From Cyanophora paradoxa (lineage: Eukaryota > Glaucocystophyceae > Cyanophorales > Cyanophoraceae), in assembly GCA_004431415.1 (NCBI GenBank), contig QPMI01000524.1:1-64000 (forward strand): DNA of 64,000 bases, read 5' to 3'. Made by a program: the position numbers and the translations under genes. The notes under the pieces were generated by a model that saw only the letters and a program-made list of their open reading frames with translations, was not told the origin of the DNA and did no database searches. Every line of letters starts with the position of its first letter. Position 1 is the first letter of the stretch. Below, in pieces: positions 1 to 12,351 of the stretch.

Positions 1-66
1 TTTTCTGCATCTGATTTGGGTGTGCCAAAGGCAAGGTCGGCCTTTGATATATATGTAATTATATGG

Positions 67-582
67 TTATTGCGACTGCCGGAGGTGGCTCCGGAGGGCG
101 TCCTCCAATTCTACGACGCGAGATTGGTGCTCCGCCACCCATCCGTATGCCTCGTTCAGCTTGGTCCTCACAGGGCACGACGGGCCGCATGGTGCGGCAG
201 CTGTGCGCGGGATGGCGTTGCACCAAACAAGTCGATCCCCGGCGAGAGCTTCAGATCCGGCGATTGCTAAGCGGAGGGCAGCGGCAGGCGACTCCTCAAC
301 TAGAGCTTGCTGGAAAAGTGCGGAAGCAGCAGCCTTCCTCGCTTCGACGGGGCGGGTTGAAGGGTCCACCTGGCCAGGAGCCAGCGCTGGCAGCTCGCGC
401 TCGAAATTAAAGCGTCTCGAATGAGCGTCGTACCAGTCGTCTAAGTTTGGCTGAACGACAGTGGGCGTCTTGTGCTCATGGTGTCCGCGGCGGTTGCGGT
501 TGATTGCCGATGGGGCGCTAGCGGGATGTGCCGAGCTACCGGAGGCTTCGAACGATGGCCCGGTCTTGGCACGTTTTGCCAT
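67..582 (-). CDS. Unrecognised protein, paralogue A of a two-member local family
   Basis: An uninterrupted 171-codon frame opens with MAKRAKTGPS. A motif region beginning at DDWYDAHSRRFNFERELP is followed by an Ala-rich helix, a Cys pair region (WCNA, CGPSCPV) and a C-terminal helix containing VVELEDALRSH. The same order of motifs recurs at 3976-4560 (TDWFNAHNRRYNFERELP, CGQSCPV, VYELEDLVRSH). That conservation across a diverged copy is the main evidence that the frame is a real protein. The Lys/Arg-rich start could be a nuclear signal. I do not recognise the family and no catalytic motif is visible. A coiled-coil frame on the opposite strand begins about 120 bp beyond its start. Confidence 0.55.
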   Translation of the reverse strand: MAKRAKTGPSFEASGSSAHPASAPSAINRNRRGHHEHKTPTVVQPNLDDWYDAHSRRFNFERELPALAPGQVDPSTRPVEARKAAASALFQQALVEESPAAALRLAIAGSEALAGDRLVWCNAIPRTAAAPCGPSCPVRTKLNEAYGWVAEHQSRVVELEDALRSHLRQSQ

Positions 583-700
583 TGCTGTCGAATCCGGAGT
601 TTATAACGTGGGTCCTGATTTTCAGGGTACCCGGAGCGCACGGCGTCCTAAGGCAAAAACACGGAAGGCTAGACGGCTCCGTTTACAGGGCACAACTCAG

Positions 701-1408
701 ATGTCGAACGAAGACGATTACCAGGTTCTGCGGCGGGTGAGTCGCACTCTAGCAGTCAAGCACGCGCTGCCCGAAATCGTTCTTACTGGGCGTCCTCTAC
801 GCGCAGAGGCAGGCAATCGAGCTTGCGCACTGGAATGAGGAGAAACGGAACGAGGTTCAAGCGTGTCAACTCGCAGCTGACGAGGTGCGTGCTGCTCGGA
901 GGATCGCTGCGTACGTTGCCAGGTTGCCGCAGTGCAACTCAGCCGGGTTTCGGAAACGTAGGGATGCAGTGTCGTCGAACACCAGCAACCGGTTGAAATG
1001 TGGAGGAGACAAGAACGCCGCAAGGGGAAGCATAAGAAGCAGGGGAAACCGGCCTTGTCTGGCCGTGGCAGTGCGGACAGCAGCAACGTCGAACGGGCGG
1101 CGGCCGCAGGAGCAACAGCGACATGCGCAACGCCGGCCGGTCGTCCAGGCGGGACCATGGGAGGGGAAAGCGCTGCCGCCGGCGGCAGCATGCACAGGGG
1201 CTCGGGCACGGTTATCGCACCGGCCGGGCGACCCCTGGATGCGTTCCGCAGCGTACCAACGGCCTGTGCATCGATGAAGCCGACCGACAAGATGATCATA
1301 TCGGAGCTTGCCCGAGGCATCTGCCCTGTGTGCGGGGAGGAGGGCCAGCAGAACGCAACGAGTCCTATCCGCGCAATCGAAAGCGGCTTTGTGGTATGTA
1401 GGTTATGA
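701..1408 (+). CDS. Possible spliced coiled-coil protein, unrecognised
   Basis: A short first exon (ATG at 701, MSNEDDYQVLRR) ends at a strong GTGAGT donor at 737. The next acceptor (CGCAG, 805-806) opens a helical, charged segment rich in Glu, Arg and Ala (AHWNEEKRNEVQ). A further Lys/Arg-rich open frame starting near 986 runs to 1408 and ends in a CPVCGEEG segment that could bind a metal. The join between the second and third segments does not keep frame at the splice sites I can see, so the exon structure after 922 is uncertain. It is divergent from the gene at 67-582. No family is recognised. A 292-codon minus-strand frame over the same bases looks like a shadow. Confidence 0.3.
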
Positions 1409-3200
1409 TATATAGGATTTCGGAAGAGATAACGTTGATGACGAGTGGGGCACAGGGGCATGTGCTCTTCTGCACGTCGGAGGGTGGAGAGCTGGGAGCA
1501 AGGATGAAGGAAGCGCTCAAGGAGGCCAGCGAGGCGATTGATATTTTCTACCGCGGGACGTCTGCGCATGCTTTCATCGAGGCTCAGCTCACCCATGAGC
1601 TCCGTGCCATAAAAAGCAGAATCGAGAGCTTCACGCAGACCACCTGTGTCGTCAGACCGAGCGGTGCTTGGGCTTCGCAGGATGTGCTCTCGCCGTCGCC
1701 AACTCTACGGTTAGGACACTGGCATTAATATTTTACGCAGCGTCTCGGCCCTCGTATGTGGCTGCGACGTGCACTGACCACAGCAAGGGGACGGAAGGGT
1801 CCGCAGAATACGCGTCGGCCATCACAATGCTGTGTGCGCGGCAATCAGAGACGCGAGATCAAGCGTGGAGCGGGAGCTTGGATTGGATGGGAGGATTTCC
1901 AGCAACTCGCCAAGCTTGATGGCGGCGCCTTCATCGTTACATGGAAGTGACGCTCTGCGGAAACTCGTTAGGACAAGGAGGGGAGACGCAACAATCAGTC
2001 AATCGATCCCCTGGATATTGCAGCCTTGCACCATTTCAGTTACTACGTCAACCCATCGTCACCCCGGTCGGAACATATCGTCAACTCCGGTTGCAAGCAT
2101 CGCGATCGGCCGTCCCCTACATTCCTCCGATGGGTATGTTATCCCTGCCGCCTCTTTTATTTCGTCGTGCCGTCTGATGTGAAGCAGCGGTACGAAGACG
2201 GGCAAGACTTCCAGTGAGGTGAGCATTCTTAGTTTCCGGCCCTCTCTGCCGCTCTTTACTAGACACATGAGTGGTTATAATTATGTGATCACTTGCGATT
2301 GCCATACCGATGCCTCTGCAGAAGGACACTTCTCACCTGAGAATCGGTGATCTCCGGAGTGCGTCAGTTGTCGGTCCATGCGGCCGGCAGACCAGTACAA
2401 TTACGTCACTCTTATCTGCACATGCAGTGTGCCGGGACACGATCGACTTCCTGCTCGTACGCTGCGCATCGTCCAGGCCGATTCAGTCAGCATCCTGGAG
2501 CTCCTCAATTCTACGAGCACCATCGTTAGTGCTTTTTCATCATAACGCGCCCGTAAGAACGGCCTCATGACAAGCATCTCGTCTTCCACGCAGGCCCGCG
2601 AATCATTGTTAACAAGCCTGGCATCCTTCAACTGAGTCGATCCCTGAAAGGTATCTCGTATATTTTGTACGCATGCATATAGGTGCGTGTCGAAGTCTCT
2701 ATATGATGTTCGGAATTCGGCAGTGCTCGTCGATGCCATTGCCGACTGTGAGACCGCGGAAATGGTGGCGTACTGCTCTAGATCTAGAGCTTTTGATGTT
2801 CATGAGTATTCGAACTCACACGGCCCTTACTAACAATTTGCAGTACTGTAGTTCTGTTTTCTTGGATGTCACCGGTAGTATAGATACATTGGGATTGCAT
2901 TTTTTCTAGTGTAATCGAGGGCAATTTACGTGGATGGTTGACGCTTTGAGATTTATGTTCCATGGCATTGAAGTTATAGCTCACACTGGCTGCTCCAGCA
3001 CTAGCTTGGTATCATGACATTTCGATCTCGTGCCCTCACCGTGGTACGGTGGTGCTGCGAGCAGCATGCGCGCTGACATTGCGAGCAACGAAATGGGGGT
3101 TTGAAAAGTCGCTCGATGATGCGTACCCCGTTGGTCTAATTCGTGCCGTTGCTAGATAAATACAGTTGCCCTTTCGAAAGTAGGGCACGATCCAGCGTAC
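1409..3200. other. Stretch without a supportable gene
   Basis: Several open frames of 80-120 codons lie here on the plus strand (1405-1728, 1832-2182), the first with a helical segment containing KEALKEASEAID. None can be joined by convincing splice sites or matched to a family. They could be exons of the preceding gene or of a decayed gene. No repeat or RNA gene was seen. Confidence 0.3.
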
Positions 3201-3210
3201 ACCGGCAGAC

Positions 3211-3707
<497 letters not shown>

Positions 3708-3975
3708 AAAGAGAGAAGAGCCGTACGGTTATACCAGTATCTCTGGCGCACCGGAGTGCATGTAACCCGCAAATTCGATGGTGTTATGCCTGTATTGTGT
3801 TCTCAAGTACACAACGGCGAGCTCGCTGAGTGCATGAGACGAATGTTTGAGAGCAATTGCGCCTTTTTGTACGAAATCGTCATCATGATCACTCGACAAC
3901 CGACTGTGCTCGACACGAGTGACAGTGGGCAACTAGTGTATTAAATAGAGAGATCATTCATCGTCAGATGAGGCC

Positions 3976-4560
3976 TCAGAATTTCCTGGATCCGCTCGAG
4001 TTTATCGATGGCCCGATTGCCTTTCGATACATAACCCTCGTGAGGTCGTGAGAGCGCACGAGATCCTCCAATTCGTACACACGGGTTTGAAGATTTTTCA
4101 CCCAGGTCCACGCCTGCTCCAGCTTGAGTTTCACCGGCATGACTGACCGCACATGCTAGACATTTGCTGGTTGGCGCAGCACCAGACAAGGCGCTCTCCG
4201 CAAAGAGCCTCCGCACAGGCAATAGCGGCAAGCAAAACGGCCTGCGGTGACGTAGCAGCTAAGGCTTGCTGAAAGTGGGCTTTGGCCGCTGCTTTTTTAG
4301 CTACGGCTGTGCGCTTCGACGGATGGATTTCGCCGGGAGACAGCTGTGGTAACTCACGCTCAAAGTTATACCGTCGATTATGCGCATTGAACCAGTCCGT
4401 CGGCGGGACTGGACTGCTCTTTTTACACGGCTGTTTCCTGCGTCGGTGGTGGCTGACCCTGGTTGCCCGACGGGGAGCAGGTCGGCTGCTGTCGCGGTAG
4501 AAGGCTTTCAGCAGAGTTGCTAATCGACGCCGTCGGCTCAGACTTCTGGCGTTTCGACAT
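3976..4560 (-). pseudogene. Paralogue B of the 67-582 gene, frame broken
   Basis: Read on the minus strand it starts MSKRQKSEPT, like MAKRAKTGPS in paralogue A. It continues through TDWFNAHNRRYNFERELP, an Ala-rich helix, ERLVWC, CGQSC and VYELEDLVRSH. It is 25-30 residues longer at the C-terminus than paralogue A, ending at TGA 3976-3978. The frame is broken twice: once between the Ser-rich N-terminus and the conserved core (about 4,490-4,520), and once at about 4,137, where TGCCGG replaces the expected TGCCCGG and turns CPVK into a stop. Neither break has usable splice sites. A single-base loss in a C run explains the second. Function unknown. Confidence 0.5.
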
Positions 4561-5162
4561 TAGGTAACTGCCGATCGAATTAGGGGTACGTGCTACAAGC
4601 GTTCGAACCTGCGTTACTGCACGCGAGCTTACAGTAGCCGACACGGACACGTTGACGGCAGCCAGGGTGCAATTGGCGTTTCGACAAGCGATGGGGACGC
4701 AGCAGCACAGACAGGGTTGCTTTCCAAACGTAGGCGGATGAGAAACGCGTGCCGCACAGTGCCCCTAAAGCGTCGCCTGATTGAATACGCAGGCCCGCGG
4801 CTTGAAGAGGTGGGACATGAGCCATTGTCGTACTCTTCGAGTGCGATGGTACCTGTGCAGGACACCCGCTATTCGGATCCGGACGTCAACTACGAGATAC
4901 AATCGGAGAGAGCGTGCAGGGCGCAGGGACGTCGGCACATTAACGGAGTTTCCGCGTCCTTATGGGTATTATAAGCGTCATCCGCAAGCAGACATCGATG
5001 AGTACGTGCTGTGGTCGTTCATGTCAACCGAGGCATGATCTGAGACCGACGCGATGAAGACGTCGACGTCCAGTATACGTGTGCATATACATGCACCTCA
5101 TTCTGGACAGAAGGTTGCCGCGAGTGACGTGTGTCAAGGCATGATGTGTAATTAAGTCGCAG

Positions 5163-5367
5163 CGTGCGCAGCTTCGGGTGCAGTTTAGACCAACGTCATG
5201 TTTTCACGACAACTTCAAGTATTTCTGCCAGACCTTCAACCTATCAAAGGCGCTTTCGTGGTTGGAGGGAAACAATTGCAAGTACGGCCTGTCGACTGTC
5301 CGAGTCCGTAGGGATAGAGGACGGCGACTTCATAACCTACGTTATGGATGGCAAAGGGAGAAGCTGA
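5163..5367 (+). pseudogene. Possible ubiquitin/SUMO-like domain fragment
   Basis: The last segment, SVGIEDGDFITYVMDGKG, resembles the C-terminal strand of SUMO/Rad60-type ubiquitin-like folds, where a (G/D)MEDGDxI turn precedes the final beta strand. The upstream reading (RVQFRPTSCF, DNFKYFCQTF, then GAFVVGGKQLQ) fits the expected order beta-alpha-beta with an F-x-x-G-G-K/R turn. These three pieces lie in different frames and need two single-base corrections within about 120 bp. The terminal di-glycine of a conjugated modifier is not seen. It could be a decayed copy, a mis-sequenced gene or coincidence. A splice acceptor (GTCGCAG) sits just upstream of 5163. Confidence 0.3.
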
Positions 5368-5399
5368 AGCGGTGCGCGTGGTACATATGCATATAGGAT

Positions 5400-7000
5400 G
5401 GGAACTCATGGATTCACGGAACAATTCACAGGGAGGAGGAGTTTGAGGCGTACGTTGAATGAAAGGACATCAGAAATTCGCGGGTCTGATTATCTCCACT
5501 TGAGCAGAGTGGACGAGGAGACTGCTATGGAGGTATGGATGACGGGCAGCGAGGGAGAGCGTACCATGCAGATGGTGGAACACCACGCAGAAATATTTTA
5601 GATCTGCGATCAAACAATGGCGGTACCGATGTTTGTGTGTGAATCGCAGGACGAAAGGTGAACGATCGACCGGAATGTACTGGTTGCCACCGAGACGAAG
5701 GTTGAGTTGATGCTCGGGGGAATGAAGAGATGCAAGCTCACGATCGTGCCCGTACCGCAGGTGTGTCTGCAAATGACTGTGATGGCGACGCATGATAGAA
5801 CTTTACATGACACATGTGATGTGCACAAGGTGACGATTCGATGAACGATAAACTGCGCACGAAGGCGAACAGTAACACGCTGGTTCGCAGTGTGTCGTTT
5901 CCGCAAGGACCTACGAACACCTTTCAGAGACGATGCGGCGCTTCACGGATAAAGTTATTATGCCCCACAGGCACGTATTCGCAGGGTATGACGCAGTTGA
6001 ATTCGAGTACCAAGGAGGCCGCTTCTGAAAGGGATACTCCGGAAAAACTAGAGATGAAACATGACGACGAAATTAAGTGCGTGAGCACTTACATGATGGC
6101 ATGCGTTACATGACGGTCGTGCACCAGGGTTATACCCACCTTATGGGGACAGCACATCGACTGCAGTCGAGCGCGCATTTCATATGTACAAGACTGGTTT
6201 GCAGCTGCCTCCGACTTCAGCTACATTCATCCGACGCGCCGTCCGACTCCAAATAGGGGGCGTACACCAGAACGCATTGTAATGCAATCATGATGTACTT
6301 CAGGACTCTAGCGGCACACTGAAAGGGGCCGAGGAGGACGAATACTGATGATTTGCAGTACTCAAGCAGGCATCTCAGAAGACAAGAGCTACGGCCGCGT
6401 ACAGGCGACCCGACGCGCGGAGCCTTTGCGGCAGGGCCGGGCGGACGCCGGGGTGCAGCGGTGTGAGCTTGCTGATTACAGAATGTGAATTGACACATGG
6501 CGATGAAGTGCACTAGCAGTCCCACGTATTCTATCCGCTCGATCGTTCATAGCTATCCGGGCTGCACCTAGGCACCATATGTAACTGATGACGGGCGCTC
6601 GGTTGAAGCATCTTAATGAGGTGCGGGCAAGGCGGGGCGGGGCTGGATGTGGCAGAGAAGGGCGGGCGGGGTGATGCACTGATGGGTGGGCGGGGCCGAG
6701 CCCTGCTTGGAGATTCTAATCTAGTCGGGTATATTGTCGGAAGGGCATGGCTGCCATCTTCCTGTGTTGTCTATTTCGACAGCGAGATCTGCAGGCGTTG
6801 TCTGGAATGAGGGTGTCAATAATTACGAGATGTAAAGGTAAATCGGCACAGACCCATCAAGGATGGACTTGAAGAACTCGTCAATGATGAGATCGTGGAG
6901 ACCTGCTTGTCTTTGGCAGAATTGGAATGGGCATTCCCTATGGAAAGGAATTCATTGTGATCGTGATCATGAGTGCAGGACGAATAGCTGACCAATCTTC
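5400..7000. other. Stretch without a supportable gene
   Basis: Only short frames with no family resemblance are seen on either strand. A G-rich, pyrimidine-poor patch lies at 6,620-6,700. No repeat, tRNA-like fold or promoter motif could be supported. Confidence 0.3.
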
Positions 7001-7003
7001 ATT

Positions 7004-7528
7004 ATGAAGGGAGAATATCAAGTGCTCGTTGAAATCGAAACACTGCGTCGGGATAAGAATAATGTGGAATTTATGATGGGAATGCGACCACGTACGTGCG
7101 GGTGAACGCAGTACACGGATTGAACTGGCACTCTGATACGTTCTGATGTGTAGGGACAGGACAGATGCAGGCGGAATTTCGTATCGAGTGCCCGAGCGAT
7201 AGCTGGCAGGCGTCTGGTGGTGAGACGTGAAGAAGTAGAGGTTGAAAATTTACGTAAGGGAAATACCAAATTCACGTCCGGCTTGCCATGGCCTGAAGAT
7301 GTGGATAGGCTCGATCTGCAGAAATCGTTGCAGAACCGTTCCATCTTCAACGATTATGATGCGATCAACAGGCGGTGTGTTTCTCAGAAGAGTAGTGACG
7401 TCGGAGAAGTGACTATAGTCACGGATCGGTCCTCTATAGTCATGTGGCTGCTCGATCCTCTGCATCGTTCCTCTGAACATCCCAGTGAGATCCCATGGCA
7501 CGCTTTTGTTTTCGCCATGATCAAGTAA
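7004..7528 (+). CDS. Unrecognised small spliced gene
   Basis: An ATG at 7004 opens MKGEYQVLVEIETLRRDKNN. The frame runs to a GTACGT donor at 7092. A TAG acceptor at 7151-7153 restores frame into a segment reading QAEFRIECPSDSW, which meets a second GTGAGA donor near 7226. The last open segment, ending at TAA 7526, contains DVDRLDLQKSL and a hydrophobic SSIVMWLLDPL stretch. Splice signals support a real transcript but the final frame is uncertain. No domain is recognised. Confidence 0.3.
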
Positions 7529-7565
7529 TCGGAACCTGTTGAAATATATAAGTTAAAAGTCGTCT

Positions 7566-7844
7566 TTATTTAGACGGCAGTCGAGGATCGGGCATGAGCA
7601 TGCTTACTTCGAGCCGGGTATCAGCCGCCCTGCGAATGAGCGCGCTTCGAATGTACGCCGAGCAGCGGTTGCAGCGCTTGTGTTCGCCTTGCTGGCGCTG
7701 GCGTTGGCGAAGGAGCGCGCCGTGCACGGTACGCGTTGCTTCGCGCTTAGCGGTGGGTTGGCCTAGCTGGAGATTGCGCTGGCTAATGAGCGCGCTATGA
7801 ACGATGCGACGACCTGCGCGTGTAGCGCACGGGGTGTCGTTCAC
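7566..7844 (-). CDS. Small frame with three internal repeats, doubtful
   Basis: A 92-codon minus-strand frame contains three related segments around RIVHSALISQR, RTVHGALLRQR and AYIRSALIRRA, each roughly 25-30 codons apart. The underlying DNA repeats the string GAGCGCGC at matching spacing. The repeat is visible directly; whether the minus frame or the plus frame (with ALAKERA and ALANERA) is coding cannot be decided. No family is recognised. Confidence 0.2.
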   Translation of the reverse strand: MNDTPCATRAGRRIVHSALISQRNLQLGQPTAKREATRTVHGALLRQRQRQQGEHKRCNRCSAYIRSALIRRAADTRLEVSMLMPDPRLPSK

Positions 7845-7899
7845 GGCGCCGGGAATGCATGCTGTACCCCTAATTGCCGGACTTGACTCTTGCAGAGAC

Positions 7900-8578
7900 G
7901 CCTAGGCATGTCGTTGACGAATACTTCGCGTCCATACTCGATTCCGGTTCCAAGAAGCGATCGAGAGGTATGTTCTCCGTGTGCTTGCTCCGTTCGCTGC
8001 TGATGCGAGTGCATGCTGCGATTTGCGCCATCGCAGATACGTCGCCCACATCCGATATAGTGCTAGCTGCTTCTTACGCGAGACCGAATCTCGATTTAGC
8101 TTCTTACCGCGACATTTCTGAATCAGTGAGAGTCAGCGGCCGCGGTTCCATCACCGTACTGGAGGCCATGAGCCACATGACCCCGACGTTTTTATAATCA
8201 AGAATCCCTGCACAGGCGCCATCGTAGCAGTACCACCTGGGCCTGCAGCTCTGCGCGTGAGTAACAACGAGTATACTTCTGCGTACGATGTGATTGCGTC
8301 CGTTCAGCTTACGGACTGTAATGGAGGTACCTGTACGCATGTAATCTTGGATGATGATCAACTATTAACCCCATCTTCACCTCAGAGTACGACTTGATGA
8401 TAAAGGCCTTCGATTGTGCTGGCAGTTGGGACCCCGATCGCCGGTGGGCCGAAATCTACATGAAGTGGAATGGAACGGTCGTCAAGCACGTCGTAAATCG
8501 ACCTGATGTGGATCCAGATGGATGGCCGCTGCATGATGATATGTACCACGGAATGTACGACGATGTCGGTCAGAATTA
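7900..8578 (+). CDS. Unrecognised spliced gene
   Basis: Open segments joined by good splice sites form a continuous protein. A first exon containing TPRHVVDEYFASILDSGSKK ends at a GTATGT donor near 7967. A second exon runs through HEPHDPDVFIIKNPCTG to a GTGAGT donor at about 8251. A short exon LTDCNGE meets a GTACCT donor, and a final exon (after a CTATTAAC branch site and CTCAG acceptor at about 8384) reads YDLMIKAFDCAGSWDPDRRW and ends at TAG 8577-8579. The last exon is acidic, with Asp/His pairs (HDDMYHGMYDD). The first donor-acceptor pair is less certain. No family or active site is recognised. Confidence 0.45.
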
Positions 8579-8599
8579 GGGCAAGGACGCGCGCCGTAC

Positions 8600-9000
8600 T
8601 ACATATACGTGTTATGGCAGTCAGTTCACAGTTTCGTATCGATTACTGTTTCCTATCTCTGACACCTTCTATTCTGCGCTCTACTACTTAGTTTTGTCTG
8701 TATTTATTGAATGCGCACATTGGCACTTGCTACCCTCAGCTTGCTTCACTTGACTTCTATTCCAATATCATCCACTCATACTACCTCGATCCCTCCTCAC
8801 ATGTACATGTTTCGTACTATGCTAGCTGACTAGGCCTGGACTACAGTATAGTAAGCTTAAGCCGCCGGAAGAGAACTCTGCCGGGGTCCGATCCCTTGCT
8901 GCAACAGAGGCGTCGAATGCAGAGCTTACCACACCGCGGCCGCACCCGTGAAGATGCGCACATGAAGAATATGGGTCCGATCACCACCGCAAGGAGGGTT
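8600..9000. other. Intergenic stretch
   Basis: No open frame of note. From about 8,870 to 8,930 it carries a block (CTCTGCCGGGGTCCGATCCC and following bases through CGTCGAATGCAG) that recurs with a few changes at about 9,100-9,150, so part of the following gene region has been duplicated here. Confidence 0.4.
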
Positions 9001-9870
9001 TAGAGATCACATGCTGTAGTTACTTGGGGTTGGGGGGAGTGAAAGAACTGTAGTAGCAGGGGTCGCAGGAGTTCGGCAGGAATAGTGTACGTAGCGACGT
9101 ACTCTGTTGGGGTCCGATTCCCTTGCTGCCACCGAGGCGTCGAATGCAGCGTTGAAGGCATCGTAAATCTCTGTGTGAGAAGCGGCAGACCGTTGTGTGT
9201 GAGCTGCCGCCTAGCGAAGAACTTGATGAGGTCACGTCGGAGCCTCTCGTACCAGGCGTAAACTCTGCCGCATGTGTAACCGCCAGCAGCGTACACATGC
9301 ACGTTCGCAAATTTCTTCATGAACTGGCCGCAAACACAGTATTAACTTTTCGGGTGAACTCGACACCAGCCGCGATGATCGTATAAAATAGAAACGCACG
9401 GGTGCACTCCTGAGGGAAGCAGACCGGTGTCCCCTTCGCAACCAATCCAATCCAGGTGACGCGCCTCAGATTCCTGCGCACAACATTTGAGTGTCATCAA
9501 AGTAGTTGCAGGACGCCAGCTGCGGAGGCAGGAGGCATTATGCACTCGAGTTCGGATCTTGATCGCGGTTAACGTCTTCGATGCCTGAAAGCGATGACGC
9601 AAGAACGCGATCGCGGAGGCCAGCAGTAGTATTTATTGTATGCGAGAGAGTACGTACTCCAGCTCCCGTGTCTTGCACGTATTTCAAAATCCGGGGCACG
9701 GAGTAATACGGATGATGCGTGGTTAATACGTGACCATTTTCAACGTAGTAGAATGGGTGCAGGAGGCCCAGTAATCCACGTTGATGGGAATTGTGTGCGT
9801 GATGAGGGTCATACACGCTGCAAACGTTGCGACGGGTGGCTAAGGTCGTCTCCTGGCACGTAGATTGCAC
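9000..9870 (-). CDS. Possible spliced gene, unrecognised
   Basis: The minus strand has an exon-like segment (containing LLHPFYYVENGHVL and ILKYVQDTGAG) ending at a GTACGT donor near 9,655. A later open segment is Cys-rich (CCAQESEARHLDWIGCEGD), and another ends at 9000 with LLRPLLLQFF. Frame continuity between the segments could not be proved. No domain is recognised. A short piece of the 3' part is repeated at 8,870-8,930. Confidence 0.25.
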
Positions 9871-9899
9871 ATGCAGCGAGGTCGTACGATGATACTATA

Positions 9900-12000
9900 C
9901 GCTCAATAGTATTCGAACCCATGACACTGATCTGAGCAACAAGATTTGAAAATCAAAATGAGACCGTTCAGAATATTCTGCATGTAACAGGCACCTGCAG
10001 AGGTAGGACCCCTGGGGCATGATCTGGACGCCGTAGGCAAAAGGTGCACAGAAGACATCCACGTTTTATTCTTTGGTAGGTAAGGCGCGACTCGTTCTGC
10101 GGAGGCGCGGGCTGCAGCTTGGTAGAAGGCGGTGACAACGCGAGTGAATTCTGCAACGGTCGAGGCTTTTACGTAGATGTCGATATCGTTCCTGCAGGCT
10201 ACTATCAGGACGAACGGTTCGCGCTCACGTTTTCGCGCATGCATGCGTACAGTGCCATTCGGTAGGCTATCGGCGGGCACGTGATGGCTTTGAAGGGGAG
10301 GCCACCTGTGCGTGTAGAGAGGATGCGTATGTATGTATACGTAGGCATGGAACGATGAGCGAAGGACGGACCTGATATGAACACGCAGCTTGGTATGTCA
10401 GAAGGAAGGTACGAAATTAAGGCGTGGTCGCGGAGACGCTCCCGAAAGCCGCAGGGTGTGCATAAAAGCCGTCCATCACAGGCAAACCTGGTCCAATGAT
10501 CCCATGATCCCGGCAGCCATCGTCAATGGCCCTTCCGAGCATATCACCGCTCTGTAAAACTGGGAGTAGGAGCACGCATGACATTAGCTATAGTACCATG
10601 TGTTTACCGGATGCGCAAGCAAAGTATAGAACATGCGTGTGTGCGAACCTCGGTGGGCGCGATACATAGATCGGTGGTGGTGGGCTTGTACAAGGCACTC
10701 AGATTAAAGCGCGCCGCGAGATATGATGCTAGCTTTCGCCGAGGATGATTGATCGCGCCTGTGATATCGTACAAGTCGTACATGGCCGCCGAGGAACAGG
10801 ATATACGGAGAGAGACTGCTGACAGCTATTCTCGGAAGTGTCGCTGACGGAGCGATAGCACAGGGGCAGATGCTCGCGTCGGGAAGGATACTGGGAAGGA
10901 AGAGACGACGGAATGGTTTTGGGTATTTTGGGCTGTGACGCGGACGCCCTCATACGAGGGTACAGGCCCGAAGAGTAAAAGTGACCGTTGTACAAGCACT
11001 AGGAGAGATCACTGAGGCCAAACAATAGCGGCGCGTTATGCAGAGCGGAGAAGTGCCGAGAGCGAACGAGGAAGAGACGGCTTCGACCCCATAGGAACAC
11101 ACACGTCGGCAGAGTCAGCAACAAGCGCACGTAAGGCAGTTCAAGAAGCGGCTGATGATACGCAAACGGACAAGCGGCCAGAACCAGAGGTGCGTGTGCA
11201 TTTGCTGGCGGGATTGAAGAGATCGCCAACGAGTACGCCCATGCGCGCATCGGGCTGCGCAGGGAGACCGGAGAGATGATGATAGCGATTGCCCGTCGTG
11301 CCACTGGGCGGAAATCTGGCAGAGTGCGGAGGGTGCAGATCTGGCGTTGTGTAAAACCTCTGCATCTGAAAACGACTGACCGGCTGCTATTGTTGCGGCG
11401 TTGTAAATTGCAGGCAAGGCATGTAAGATGGCGGATGGCGAGGTGCAAGGCAGCGACAGCGACAGCACCAGTGACGACTCAAGTAAGTGAATCGAGAATT
11501 TCATGCCCGCATGAATTGCTATCAGATTGATGGCTTGCATTTCCGTATTGATTGCAGTACTGACGACCCGATATTCCAATTCTTCCTATTTCGGACGGGA
11601 CTCTATAAGAATGAACGGCCTCCTGACGAGGCTGCAGAAGGTATCGATCGAAATGGTAATTTTGACGGAGGCAATTGATGAATTGGCATCCAAGCGACCA
11701 GGAAATAGTTGCTCTGACATGAGAAAGAGCTCTGTGCACGCATGGTGTTCATGCAGTTTTTTAAGATCGAGCATCAAGCATCTTGAGACGGCAATCCAGT
11801 TATTTCCGAGTCAAGAACAGGCATAGGCCTGCGACTCTCGATGTGTATCCGAATATCAATCATAGTGTATGAAGTATAGAATTACAGGCTACATAGGGGG
11901 AGCGGCACGGTCCAGAGGGCGGTGTTCATAGGTGAGAGGACGTTGGAGGGCAGATGCATAGCTATAGGGCGAGGGGCAACGGCTTCAGTGACGACGCGTA
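9900..12000. other. Stretch with only weak coding signal
   Basis: On the plus strand at about 11,034-11,480, exon-like pieces (SATSARKAVQEAAD, then EIANEYAHARIGLRRETGE after a possible GTGCGT intron) suggest a small helical protein, but the join is not certain. The minus-strand frames over the same bases (149 and 154 codons) look like shadows. Nothing else could be supported. Confidence 0.25.
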
Positions 12001-12351
12001 GCCGGTGCAAATGTTCCGAATCGGAGGTCCGGGTCGGCGATCTTGAGGCCGCGAGAGCGGTCTCTAAATCCTATGCTCACAGACCGAGTCACGGGCGAAG
12101 GCTTCCCTATAGCACTGGAGGGTGCGGGGTGCACCTGCCGCAACTTGCATGCCTGATCATTGGAGAGGTCATCGTCGGCGGCTCGCACACGCAATGCGGC
12201 CCGGAGGCGGCAAAGGCGAGAGCGGAAGGAAGCAAGGACGTCGGGCTCCAGAGGTACCGGTAGCTTCATTTCGACCAAGTGAAGCTCGCGCAGACTGGTC
12301 ATGTACTGCGCAATGAGCTGCGGCGAGTCAGCAGAGAGGCGGGGTCGGAAG

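Noticed and set aside
718-1596. 292-codon minus-strand frame.
   Set aside because: No domain or sensible composition; the plus strand has a donor-acceptor pair and helical coding pattern over the same bases.
9900-9960. tRNA-like T-loop string (GGGTTCGAATACT on the minus strand), and another at about 18,431.
   Set aside because: The flanking bases do not form the required stems and no matching anticodon or acceptor arms were found.
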